A DNA stretch of 64,000 bases. It comes from Jaenimonas drosophilae (lineage: Eukaryota > Euglenozoa > Kinetoplastea > Trypanosomatida > Trypanosomatidae). The notes under the pieces were generated by a model. It saw only the letters and a program-made list of their open reading frames with translations. It searched no databases and was not told the origin of the DNA. Position numbers and translations under genes: made by a program. Position 1 is the first letter of the stretch. Each line of letters opens with the position of its first letter. Where the stretch lies: positions 62,001 through 126,000 of the forward strand of contig JASAON010001654.1 in NCBI GenBank assembly GCA_030849065.1, in the 5' to 3' direction. Positions 20,801 through 29,900 of this stretch are shown one piece after another.

Positions 20801-23800
20801 CAGTGCCTTCTGTCGCTCCACACGAAGTTGCTCCTGTAGCTGCGCAATGGTTTCATCCTTTTTGCGAAGAAGGTCCGAAAGGCTTTGGGCATTCTGCTCC
20901 GACGCCCGTCGTGCCACGTCTGATTGAATTTGGTGCGTGCTGGACAGCCGCTGTTCTCTGAGTTCAAACTTTTGACGTTCCTCCTCGAGTTGGCGCTGAC
21001 CTGCTGAAATGCTTTGCTCCAACCGTTGCACTTCCAACCGGAGCTCTTCGTTAATACCGTCTTTCTTTCTCGTCTCAGCTCGTTGCTGGTCGGCATCCTG
21101 CTTCAATCGGGCACATTCCCGCACACATTCATCGAGTCGCATAGCAACTGCTTTGTACTCCCTGATGGCAACGTCACCATCATCTCCACTTTGGTAGGCA
21201 GCACGTAGCGTTAAAGGCTGTGGTGTCACTGACGGGGCCTCTGCTTTTGTGAACACCTCATCCTTTAATGCAATTAGACGCGCAACGATGGAGTCATCCT
21301 CAGTGTTGGACACCTTCATGACCCCAAACTCCAGACGGGTGATCTCCTCGTTCAACAGCTCGATGTGCTTCTCCAGACGGACTGACTTTGACTGAGCATA
21401 CTTGCAATCCTCTTCGAGCTCCGTCAACTGCCGACAACTCTGTCGCATTTTGACGTTAGCTTCGCGCAACTGCGACTCCATGGCATCGGAAATATCACCT
21501 GAGGCATCCAGCTGCATCATTCCAATTTGCTGTTCCAAGGAGGTTATGAAACTAGCCTTCTCAGCAACGTCGGCAGAAAGCGCAGTGCTCCGCGCTGTGC
21601 TTGTGTGTAATGCGCTCAGGACTCGATGGAAACGCCGGTGCATGATATCCACCCTGTGCGGAGGAAGTGACCCTTTACTCTCCCGCTGGACGTGACGGAA
21701 GTAGTCAACCATCGAAAGCGTGTCACTCACGTAGCGACGATACAATCGATACGCACTGTGCCTATATGAATTTGCCTCGTTGCTGACCACCTGGTAGTTC
21801 GCTTCGGTTGCTGCCAGTTGAATTCGAAGACGGCGATTCTGAATCAGAGCCAGCTCACCCTGCCGGCGTAGCGCTGCATGCTCGCGAATCGCTCCACTGA
21901 TGAAGTCGCTGACCACTGGAGAGCCTCCCGATTCCTTCAGTAAGGTCACTTCTTGGCTCTTGGTTTCAAGATCAATCTCAAGACCTTTAATACTAGACTG
22001 AAGTTCAACACTGTATTGTAGTAGCCCCAAATTGATGGACTTCAATCGGGCCACTTCACGCTCAAGACGAGATACCGACACAGGCGTGTGAGGAGCTCCA
22101 TCGCTAACCTGAGTTCCTTCCCGTCTTTCAGTCGAGATCCCAACTGAGGAAGACTCACCTGACATCCGGAGGAGGTTCTCCACTTGCTCCTTCATGCCAA
22201 CAATTTCCATACGGCTGCAGTCTACGTCCCTTTCCAGTGCACTAACTTCTTTCTCCTTCAACTCAAGTCGTGCAGTGAAGAGCTCACACTTTTTTTTCCA
22301 TGAGATTGCCTCTGATTGCCATCGAGCGGAAGCGGCGCGATGATAATCGATGTCCTCATCCCTACCCTGTGTATCGGAGAGTTTGTTCTTGAAAGCTGCC
22401 AGCTGTTCGACCTCGGCAGTTCTTTCATCCAGCTCGTGCTGAAGCGACTTGATTTCATTGTCCCGATTCCTTGAATTTACGCGAAATTCGTTAAGCTCCT
22501 CCTGTTGTTCCAAATTGTGATAGATGTGCTGAAGCTGTAGCAAGTACCGGCTGTCCTCTCGGAACAGCTTTCCACTAAGCAGATTAGAAACTGACTGTTG
22601 CAAAAAAACAAGCATGTCCTCTTCGGATGTTCGACACGTTGCAGGCGGCAACACAAACCCAGTTGATGTTCCCTCAAGCGCTTCCTTCAGAGAAGCGAAT
22701 ACGGTTCCCATGGAATTACGCATGCTCTCTTCCGCTGTGGAGGATTTATCCTTTGCGGTTAACGCTCGACGGAGACGCTGCATCAGCTTGGCCTCTCGGC
22801 GACGAAGAAGCACTATCTTCTGAACGTCATTCGAAACACCACTTGACTCAAACCGCTTAACACTTTCTTCAAGGTCCAGATTAATGCGTTTCAGTGAACT
22901 ATTTTTTTCTCCTAGCTCTTCGTTGAGCTCGCTCAGAACAGCTATTTTGTCGTGGAGACTAGCTTCTTCCTGCTGTTCTGCTTCAATACGGAGCTCTGCT
23001 GACTCAATCACTTTCTGTTGATCCTTAATCTTGTCACGAAGCTCATTCATCTGCTTTCCCAATGTCGAGATGATGCTATCCTTCGCATCAAGCTGGTCGC
23101 GCAAGGTTGAGAATAGCGCCTTCCACTTTGAGTTGCCGCGAGGGAGTCGTAAACTCTCGGTCATATCATCTTCGTTAACATCATCGTCGTCGGCCTGAGC
23201 GGCGAACCCTGCAGAAGAAAATAGTGTTTCACGGTACTGATCTCGTTCTTTCGCAATGGCATCTCGAGCGGCAGTTGACCCTGCCAAATCTTCGCGTAGG
23301 CGCACTATGGTCTCTTCCCTATCAGCAATAGTGATGTTTGCTTGCTCCAAGCGGTGAGTCACGCTGTCCAGTTGATCCTGCATTTGAGTATTGCCAATCT
23401 GAAGCCCAGTTGGGCCAAGCGTGCTGATAACATCAATGTGCTCCTTAATTGAATCTAGGGCAGCATTCATATTGGGAATATCGAGCCCCATAAATGCGCT
23501 ACGCAGCGATTCATCAATCCTCCCCCTAACGTACTCATTGAATTGCTCCGCATCCTTCCGTCGAGCCTGTAGTTCAAGGAAGTACTTCTCCTTGTAATTC
23601 GTATTCTCTTCATCCTCAACAATAAGACTTCCGCATTTCATTTGGTCAACCAAATCATCGAGCTGCTTCAGCTGCTCGGATGTCAGCCCCAGCTCGAAGC
23701 GCAACTTTGTGTCCATCAGAGGCTGCAGGCGAACCTTATCCATCCAATGTCGTCGCTCTTTCTCCAGCCATTCTACTTCTTCTTTCAAGGTGTTCACCTC

Positions 23801-25252
23801 TTCTTTTAAGGTGTCGATTTCGCTGAAGGCTGCAGTATTGTGTGGACGAAGGCTGTTGATTTCATCGTCAGTAACACCAACTTTCTTACACAACTCCTGG
23901 AGTGCAGTAGTGAAAGTCAATGAGTCTTCCATATTGTTAAGGCGCTCGCGAAGCTGTTGGTTCTCAGTCTGTAAGTTCTCAACTCTTCGCGATGCATCAC
24001 TGAGCTCCTGGCGAAGATGAAGAAGTCCGTCATTGCCACGCTCATAGTCTTTTACTAAACGATTCAAACGTTGGTTCTCTTCTTCAAGCGCATCAATTCT
24101 GAGCTCAAACTGCTCCACTTCGGCGATCAGGTCATCATTCTCTCTCTCAAGTCGAAGCTGCTGTTCTGATGTAGCTCCTGCATTTCTTCGGCTTGTTGTA
24201 ACTGTGGCCGTCTGGCTGGTCACAGATGAAGCAGAAGACGAAGATGAAAACTCGAAGCGCTTTTTGGATACTGCCTGCAATTTCTCATACTGGATTCGCA
24301 AATGAGTGATCTCTTCTTCCCTTTCCTGTAGTGACTGCTCGTGGGAATTCATCAGCTCCTCGATACGATATTTCAAGGACTGAATTGTCTTGTTGCATTC
24401 CTCCTTCATATTTTCGTATTTGTGGTCCTTGTCGCTCAGGAGGCTTTCTGTAAGACGTTGAAGTTCCGTTAAATCATGAAGAGCCTTTGCTTCTCGTCTC
24501 TCGCACTGATCCTCGGCATAGTCTCGCGACTCAACTAGTTTGTAGTTGTCCTCAACTAACGCCTCAACTTTCTGGCGAAGACGATCCAGCTCATCTGAGC
24601 CACTAACCCTAGTTTCAAGCTCCCTTTTACGCATTTCTTCCAAATCAGCTTCGGTCTTTCGAAGTCGCTCCTGAAGTCGACCAAACCGGGAAACTAAATG
24701 CTTGTACTCGAGCCGAAATTTTTCCTCATCTGCGTCGGCTTGAATCCTATAATTGTGACGAGCATCCTGCGACTCTGAGAGGTGCTCGTTTAGCTTCGTA
24801 ACCTTGCGAAGCTCCGCGTGAAGTTTGTCGTTCTCTATTTTCAATTTTTGAATATCCAGCCTGTCGCCCTCAATGGTGTGTTCGATGATACGTGAGCGGT
24901 TATCGGTCTGGTCAAGCTGCCTCCGATCCTCAACATCCTGCTGCAATCGAATAATTTCTTTGTTCTGAACGGCGATTTTTGCTTGAAGGGATTGCTCAGT
25001 AATTCCAAACTCGTGAACTTTAATCGTGCACTTTTCACAGACAAGTTTCAGCAGTTTTGCTAAACAAATGGTGCAATTTGGATCCGTCATGTGGCTATCA
25101 CTTTGTGAAAAGGAGTATTGTGCACACAAACTCATCACTTTCTCGATGTACTTGAACTCAGTTGTTTCTTCGAGGTGACTAAATGGCATCCGGCAGATCT
25201 GATTCCACATAGGCGTGGAGAGATCACCTGGCGAAAGTCGATCAACATCCAT
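17864..25252 (-). CDS. Giant coiled-coil protein, CEP290-like (basal body/transition zone)
   Basis: A 2462-aa protein that is almost entirely heptad-repeat coiled coil, so its fold gives little signal. Two features point to CEP290. The N-terminus (MDVDRLSPGDLS) resembles the MKVDPDDLP start of vertebrate CEP290. The region around residues 480-560 (EEVEWLEKERRHWMDKVRLQP ... GLTSEQLKQLDDL) resembles the CEP290 block EEERLDLKKKIRQM ... GLTTEDL. The length is close to human CEP290 (2479 aa). A C-x2-C ... C-x2-C arrangement near residues 60-75 may bind zinc. Known role of CEP290: bridging microtubules and membrane at the ciliary transition zone. An Ala/Pro/Thr-rich break lies in the last third. 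It could instead be another centrosomal or flagellar coiled coil. Confidence 0.55.
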   Translation of the reverse strand: MDVDRLSPGDLSTPMWNQICRMPFSHLEETTEFKYIEKVMSLCAQYSFSQSDSHMTDPNCTICLAKLLKLVCEKCTIKVHEFGITEQSLQAKIAVQNKEIIRLQQDVEDRRQLDQTDNRSRIIEHTIEGDRLDIQKLKIENDKLHAELRKVTKLNEHLSESQDARHNYRIQADADEEKFRLEYKHLVSRFGRLQERLRKTEADLEEMRKRELETRVSGSDELDRLRQKVEALVEDNYKLVESRDYAEDQCERREAKALHDLTELQRLTESLLSDKDHKYENMKEECNKTIQSLKYRIEELMNSHEQSLQEREEEITHLRIQYEKLQAVSKKRFEFSSSSSASSVTSQTATVTTSRRNAGATSEQQLRLERENDDLIAEVEQFELRIDALEEENQRLNRLVKDYERGNDGLLHLRQELSDASRRVENLQTENQQLRERLNNMEDSLTFTTALQELCKKVGVTDDEINSLRPHNTAAFSEIDTLKEEVNTLKEEVEWLEKERRHWMDKVRLQPLMDTKLRFELGLTSEQLKQLDDLVDQMKCGSLIVEDEENTNYKEKYFLELQARRKDAEQFNEYVRGRIDESLRSAFMGLDIPNMNAALDSIKEHIDVISTLGPTGLQIGNTQMQDQLDSVTHRLEQANITIADREETIVRLREDLAGSTAARDAIAKERDQYRETLFSSAGFAAQADDDDVNEDDMTESLRLPRGNSKWKALFSTLRDQLDAKDSIISTLGKQMNELRDKIKDQQKVIESAELRIEAEQQEEASLHDKIAVLSELNEELGEKNSSLKRINLDLEESVKRFESSGVSNDVQKIVLLRRREAKLMQRLRRALTAKDKSSTAEESMRNSMGTVFASLKEALEGTSTGFVLPPATCRTSEEDMLVFLQQSVSNLLSGKLFREDSRYLLQLQHIYHNLEQQEELNEFRVNSRNRDNEIKSLQHELDERTAEVEQLAAFKNKLSDTQGRDEDIDYHRAASARWQSEAISWKKKCELFTARLELKEKEVSALERDVDCSRMEIVGMKEQVENLLRMSGESSSVGISTERREGTQVSDGAPHTPVSVSRLEREVARLKSINLGLLQYSVELQSSIKGLEIDLETKSQEVTLLKESGGSPVVSDFISGAIREHAALRRQGELALIQNRRLRIQLAATEANYQVVSNEANSYRHSAYRLYRRYVSDTLSMVDYFRHVQRESKGSLPPHRVDIMHRRFHRVLSALHTSTARSTALSADVAEKASFITSLEQQIGMMQLDASGDISDAMESQLREANVKMRQSCRQLTELEEDCKYAQSKSVRLEKHIELLNEEITRLEFGVMKVSNTEDDSIVARLIALKDEVFTKAEAPSVTPQPLTLRAAYQSGDDGDVAIREYKAVAMRLDECVRECARLKQDADQQRAETRKKDGINEELRLEVQRLEQSISAGQRQLEEERQKFELREQRLSSTHQIQSDVARRASEQNAQSLSDLLRKKDETIAQLQEQLRVERQKALSYQLEESARMERLHEHMFRDNSAVVERFRVAIEGIGENIPDGSAVHTAGANQDSPMTEQLRHLTAETIRLTKELKDARTTNIILESQLSSQLEKSQIQLHLINTSPSTTAGSPPQAVVPSNTDAVMSLARSQSTMIESIRKREAALTDELHRERELRISLQGQLEAAQIRHVEQGGSLQLLSQVSRSSESPLVAELRAQTAFLEQELHNTRELLETERAAAQRLKGDAEDWQSNLTALQSEVTGQRAEVERAKHLASLNEALQGDVRALQEQNEKLILASTVLKQKLMEEARRGGDSSRQHQQELALAQRMGAIQSESVAQMKVLDVRMKAIQAELNDRVIKESDMLQKNEEAQRMIYQLHLQIRSKDREIVELKSKKGIPTPGVTASASAPGAPPAAAAMTVQKGTQAHTAAVPTTAPVEAPTVVAAAQDSGNVTEGAISSAERAPASTKRGPPAAPEVVAPEVLLQPQLAGLVNREVQRQQRDQLQQISTLRGTANRLEKDLSEVRDHLANERQTSRSLRVRIQELQAQKEESEAEHSRELVRLHRIKLQSGDKSVSHPSTRVETSVPAPAVSSSVVTPHPASVSSAIPAPVLPVGSMVHSVPIVEGDVQKLRERVVELEASAASAEMYKQQVEVLRRQQLPGGFVPFLPPASTAQVPPVSPEVKQWLSEGSHTEEVIHDLRHKLEVEAPRVLREMEVKFHHQERLADRLFSELAKVKSSTTEEVREEFGGVAGVTPVERSLEELETELLHKTSEVCALRFSAESSALKVSRLRQQLEGLQQLDEAHTRKLRSNHNEMEMLETLVSNLKLLMSRLQKENMELREQVPHREHYAELLAQARSWQEKERELKSMIERLSAQCASAGIEQHQQWQRALAAAQAEVQRYKTELLELRQRVSLQIPTSSPSASMLYRRVTPLEEAEAVPPPLPPAPFTSSNRSTASPDTQPQRRLSSRDPGGSNPALNSADYHASRLGRRS

Positions 25253-25883
25253 TTCTAATTCAATTTAAGGCGCTGTGTACCAAATCCTCGAAGCGGCCGA
25301 TGCAGCGAGTGGACCAAAAATGAGTGACACAGTTATCACGGTGAACAAAAATTTCCAGCTTCCCTCCACTTCACCCAACTACCATAATATTGTGGATAAG
25401 CAAAAAAGAATGGATCTTCGAGATCACCTATGGAGATATTTGAGAAGTTTGAGAAATGCAGCAATTTCCTACCATTTGATAATTAGTGCATACGTAGTAC
25501 CAAAGTCAACAGTGAAAACATCTTCATGAGGGATTGCAGAGTCGGCGGTACGAGTACAATTGCGAATGGAAAACAGAGAAAATGGACCTTGTTCAAGATT
25601 CGGCAGCTTCACACAGCATCTGGCAAAAAAATATATATTACTTGCTTTTCTCTTCTTACATTCCTACTGTTATAATGTAGAAATGGGTGCGACAGCTCTT
25701 CGATATATCCGTTAGTCAAACAAGGGTCCAATTCTTTCATTCTCATGGCACTTGCGTCCGACAAGTATGAGGAAACACACAGAAGAATGAAAATCGCAGA
25801 ACCGCAAGCAAATTCCTCCGCGATGATCCCGTTGAGGGAAAAAATCCCAAAACTCCAAATTTAGCTTAAGTAGAATTATGCGC
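25253..25883. other. Intergenic spacer, 0.63 kb
   Basis: AT-rich leader of the CEP290-like gene and 3' UTR of the phosphatase gene. No gene seen. Confidence 0.5.
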
Positions 25884-26633
25884 TCATGGCTGGAATGGAT
25901 ATAGGTCACGATTGACGCGAGTATGGGTTCCTGGAGCCCATACTGACACATCCAACGTATAAGCCATGATGTAGTCTCCCACATCCGTTTGGAGAGTGTT
26001 GCGTTTCAGCATGGGGCACTCGGCAACAAACTGGGGTACACTCTTATTACTCTCTAAAAAGCTCTCCAGTATGGCAGTCAACGCATAGATTGTGTGGTCC
26101 ACACGCTCACCTCCTTCATAATCCTCAACCAGAATACCGTTATCTTGGTACCCTCGAATGCAATCTGGCGTGTTCTCAATAATGAGCACTTTGTCTAGAG
26201 GTCTTCCCAACGCAGCTAAATCCTTCCGGTAACCTGCCTGGCCGTTGAACCATTTGCTGTGGCGGTAGATGCAGTGGGAAACTACATTGGTCTTGTCAAT
26301 ATTCTCAATAATCGCCTGTGCATACGCCTTCAAGCCCGCTGTCCAAACGACGACCTCTACACACTTTTCTTGGCACAATTTGAAGAACTCATCAAGCCCT
26401 GGGCGTGCATAGAGCGGGCCAGCTCGAGCATAAACGAGAGTTTCGTCAAGGTCAAGTACTAACACAAGCTTTCCGTCAAACTTTGGATTCTGTTGAGGCA
26501 AAACAAAGCGATCTTCTCCTCTATCCATCGATGGATCGCGGCGACGCCCCATTCCAAATCTCTTGGAAGGCTGTTGGTAGTCCTGTTTGAAAGACGGTCC
26601 GCGGACGCGTTGACGTGGGTGTGCTGCCGACAT
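25884..26633 (-). CDS. FCP1/SCP (NIF)-family phosphatase
   Basis: A 249-aa protein from the ATG at 26633. The catalytic DxDxT motif is present as DLDET (Asp61, Asp63, Thr65). It is followed by WTAG, a conserved KDL segment and IIENTPD, all typical of the NLI-interacting-factor (FCP1/SCP/Tim50) HAD-type phosphatase fold. The N-terminal ~50 residues are basic and look disordered. No membrane segment is present, which argues against Tim50. Relatives dephosphorylate Ser/Thr in the RNA polymerase II tail; the trypanosomatid tail lacks canonical heptads, so the substrate is open. It is the first gene of the left-going unit, adjacent to the divergent strand switch. Confidence 0.85.
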   Translation of the reverse strand: MSAAHPRQRVRGPSFKQDYQQPSKRFGMGRRRDPSMDRGEDRFVLPQQNPKFDGKLVLVLDLDETLVYARAGPLYARPGLDEFFKLCQEKCVEVVVWTAGLKAYAQAIIENIDKTNVVSHCIYRHSKWFNGQAGYRKDLAALGRPLDKVLIIENTPDCIRGYQDNGILVEDYEGGERVDHTIYALTAILESFLESNKSVPQFVAECPMLKRNTLQTDVGDYIMAYTLDVSVWAPGTHTRVNRDLYPFQP

Positions 26634-27239
26634 CGCTCCAAATTAAATGAAATGGCCTGGGAGTGGGAGCTGGGGAAATGAGCTTGTCTCTCTCTAAAGC
26701 AGATTAATCTTTTTTACTACTGCCCTGAGCACCGCTGTAGAGTACAATTGTGATAGTTCTGAAGAATCAAAAAAAATCTGGTGAAAGAAACAGAGAACTA
26801 ATATGAAGAACAAAAAAAAAAGAAGCAAGAATCGCAATCAGTTCGTCAAGTTGTAAAACGCGTAATCACACAATTGACACTTCACCGAAGCCAGACTTCA
26901 TTTTAGCGCAAAATTGCTTGAGCGCGCATACTTACGTTTATTAATAAATGGAAGTGACAGCTGACAGAATCATGCGCATGTTCCTCACCGAATTCAGCCA
27001 CTTCTCCATGATAACGTTATTTTGTCGCCCGTTATTCCTGCTGCGCTATCTACATTGGCAACGAGTGCCGGCAGAACATCCGAAGAGATCAAAAATCGAA
27101 CAAGGCAAAATTTGGATTCGCCCGGGGGTGGAGTGCGGTCATGAGCGCAGTTTCTTCCGCACCCCACAACGGGGAAAGGGTGAACAAAAAACGCGGGAAG
27201 GAATGCGGCACACCCGTTGAAGAAAATTATGGCCGGCAA

Positions 27240-28150
27240 AGCCTCCCCCCCCCACATACGGCGTAGGCCAAAGCGGCCGCCAAAGCAAGCCAAGGCGCGA
27301 CCGCTGCGGGGGGTGCCGCTTGGCCCGCGCCCCTCAAACCCGCCCCCCCCCCCAGCCGGACAAAAAAGGGGCCCGAAAAAGGACCGTCCGGGAGGATCGG
27401 GAAAACGGCAAATTTGACAAATTCAAGGCGGCCAAAGCGAAAACCGCCAAGCCCCCATGCGGGATGGGAAGCCAGCAAAATCCTTGCCAAACCCCGAACC
27501 CCACCGCCGGCGTCCCGGAGAATTGCGCCGGTCGGCCGGGGGGCTGGAAAAAGCGACCGGCGGCGCGGCCAGGTTCCCCAAACGGAGGGGGAGCAGCAGG
27601 GCGTGGCGCGGGCGGGCAGATGGGCCAACAAAACCGCCACCCCCGCCCCAGCAACACCCGCGTTCCACAAAACGCCCGCGCGGAATTATCATGGGGTTGG
27701 CGCTTCGACTTCCACCACCCGCAAGGAAAGACCCGCCAAACGACGCGCGCAGATCAGGGGGTCACGCGCCGTCCGCGCAGCACAATTGGGCCGGGGGGCG
27801 GGCCGGCTCGCGTTTTGAACGCCACCCCCCCCCCCGCGACCCAGCCCGCCACCATCCAACGCCGCGCCATCCCACACACACGGCGCCGGGTTATGAAGCC
27901 AGCCCCCCTGCGGGTTTCAGGTTGAAGCAATCCCAGGCGGGGAAAGAAAACACACACACAATTAATCTGCATTCGCTCGCATTGAGCGCCAAGAGCGGGC
28001 GGCGAAGCCCGGGCTGCCAAATTCCCCGCCCCAGGGGGGCGTTTTGCGTTCGGCGGCAATCGCCAATTGCATGCGCCGGGGCGAAATGCTGGGGCGGATG
28101 TGGATTTCTGGGCGGCGTGGCTTTGGCCCCCCCCCCGCCAACACACGCGC
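27240..28150 (-). other. C-rich arm (G-rich on the minus strand)
   Basis: The left half of the switch region has repeated C-runs of 9-11 and CCGCC-type sequence on the plus strand. The transcript-sense strand for the leftward unit is therefore G-rich. The strand bias, not just the GC content, distinguishes it from flanking DNA. Confidence 0.8.
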
Positions 28151-28182
28151 GCCGCCCCGCGCAAAAGCAGCTGAATACCGTA

Positions 28183-28262
28183 TGAAAAATAACAGCGATG
28201 GTAACAAAATCCAGCAAGTGAAATAACAATTACTATATTACTATATTGCCATATTCTTGTTA
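28183..28262. other. AT-rich centre of the strand-switch region
   Basis: About 80 bp of AT-rich sequence separates the C-rich from the G-rich arm, with ATTACTATATTACTATATT at about 28230-28248. The strand polarity of the G-richness flips here. It is a natural candidate for the point between two divergent start sites. Confidence 0.6.
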
Positions 28263-28990
28263 TTTTGGGGGCCCCTGTGAAAAATAGAGGCTTTGCGCCG
28301 GCGCGCAGGGTGAGGGTGGTGCAACGCTGCGGTGTGCGCAAATTTGGATGCGCGGGGCACTCTTGCCATTTCGCGCGTTCGCCCGGTTGGCTTCCTGACT
28401 GGGGGGGGGGGGGGGGAGGCGGAGTTTTTGAGTGCGGCCCGGGGGGAAGGGGGGGGCAATGTGGGTTTGGTAAGGTGGCTTGGAGTGGGGGGGGGTGGGG
28501 CACGGGGGGGGGGTGCCAATTTTTGTGGGGGGGGGGCAGTGTGGCCTTTGGGGGGGGGGGCGGGGGGGGGGCGCGCGGGGGGGGGGGGGGGGGGCTGCGG
28601 CGTTTTTGATGGCGCCCGTTGGATATGCGCGGTGCAATTTTCTTTTCCGAATGTGTATTATAATGGAGCGGGGTTTCCGGCGCGCATCGGGGTTGCTGTT
28701 TGTTATTATTAGTTTTTGCCGGTCAATATTCATATTAATATTCATATTAATATGAATATTAATATTCGGAATCCCCGATTTGTTTCGGGGGGGGGGGGCA
28801 AGATCAGTCGCCGGGCGATCGAATTGGTTGCGGCGCGCGCATTTTCTGTTAAATCGGAAGGGGGTGGGGGGGGGGGGCAAAGTTCCAGCAAGGATTGCGC
28901 GGGGCTGCATTGATTGTTGTTCTCGCTGCGGGGCGGGTGGGCTCGTGAAGACACATGCTTTGGATTGTTTTCTCTGTCGGGGTTGGCGCT
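28263..28990 (+). other. G-rich arm with long poly-G runs
   Basis: The right half of the switch region is G-rich on the plus strand. It includes runs of 16 (28401-28416) and 18 (28577-28594) consecutive G and many of 7-11. Such sequence can form G-quadruplexes and R-loops when transcribed rightwards. Confidence 0.85.
28732..28765. repeat. Perfect 34-bp AT palindrome
   Basis: The two 17-nt halves, centred between 28748 and 28749, are exact reverse complements (core ATTCATATTAATATGAAT). All bases but one G:C pair per arm are A or T. It overlaps a direct repeat of ATATTCATATTAAT. It stands out inside a G-rich arm. Confidence 0.9.
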
Positions 28991-29865
28991 TGGGGGGGCA
29001 TCATTGAGATGGCAAGTTTCATATCCTCATTACAATTTCGCCGGACTGTAAATCCCTCGCGTTTTCAAGCAATTGTCGCCTCGCGGCCTGGGGCTAATTT
29101 TCGGAAACCGGGGAAATCGCCATAACAAACGATGCGGTCCCTCAAATGCCAGGGGCTTCCTTTTTCTTCCACTCAAATTCCCCCGGTTGCCGGCCGCCGG
29201 TACCCCCCATTTGCGGCGCGATGCTTAACGAAAAAAGGGGTGTTTGGGGCGTTGCGTTGCGCGCGCGCCTCTTTCTTATGCGGGCGTTCGTGTGGCGGGC
29301 GCGTCCCCCCTCCCCGGAGAGATTCGGGGGGTTCCCAATTCCAATTTTTTCAAAATCCCCGCTGGCTCTTGCGGCGCGCCGGTTCTTGGCGCGGCGGGGG
29401 GGGTTCGTTTATCGGAACATTGGGTCCAAACGGTTTGTCTTTAGGTCGGCGCTTTGGATGCATTTCCGCAAATTTTGAAGTTGGCGTTTGCTTTCATTGC
29501 TAGTGGTTCGGGTCTTCGCAAGGTACCACTTTTTCTGTTCGGATGAGGTGGGGGCGCTCTCATTCGCTGGGACGCTTCTCTGGCGCGTGGGTCTAAACAG
29601 GGGGCCGGTGGAGAAGTACGAAACGCTCGCGCCTCCCACCGTTGACTATTTTGGCGGGTTGGCGTGAAACATTTGCGGGCAATTCGAATGGCTGTGCAGG
29701 TTGGCGATATGTTATTTCCAAGCTGCTGGGCATGCTGAAGGGCCGTTCACCCTTAACAACAAACAATTTAATAGAACTTGGAGGTGTTTCGTCATGCTTT
29801 TGCCGTGCAATTTGAACTGATGTTTTTTACCATGACCGACTGTTGTTATTATTTCAACTCACTTT

Positions 29866-29898
29866 TGATTCTTTCCTTCAAACTTTTCCCCATTTTAG
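29866..29898 (+). promoter_or_regulatory. Candidate first spliced-leader acceptor of the rightward unit
   Basis: A pyrimidine-rich stretch (ATTCTTTCCTTCAAACTTTT then CCCCATTTTAG) ends at AG 29897-29898, immediately before the ATG at 29901. It would give an unusually short leader of two nucleotides after the spliced leader. Confidence 0.45.
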
Positions 29899-29900
29899 AA

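Larger units (their letters stand above)
26634..29900. promoter_or_regulatory. Divergent strand-switch region (probable Pol II transcription start region)
   Basis: Genes point left below 26633 and right above 29901, so polycistronic transcription in both directions should begin in this 3.3 kb. The outer parts (26.6-27.1 kb and 29.65-29.9 kb) have normal composition. The inner 27.2-29.6 kb is strongly GC-rich with homopolymer runs. C-runs lie left of about 28.2 kb (27245-27253, 27343-27353, 27825-27835, 28127-28136). G-runs lie right of it (28401-28416, 28487-28495, 28577-28594). Both halves are thus G-rich on the strand that matches the RNA. Poly-G near divergent start regions is known from Leishmania and T. 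brucei. The long open frames here are a by-product of composition. Confidence 0.75.

Noticed and set aside
27227..28910. Several long open frames on both strands (up to ~250 codons) in the GC-rich switch region
   Set aside because: They overlap in all frames, consist of Pro/Gly/Arg/Ala low complexity translated from C- and G-runs, lack splice signals and sit where no gene direction is established. GC-rich sequence has few stop codons.
26634..29900. CRISPR-like or transposon structure in the odd-composition region
   Set aside because: No regularly spaced repeats, no long direct or inverted terminal repeats, and no transposase or reverse-transcriptase motifs in any frame.
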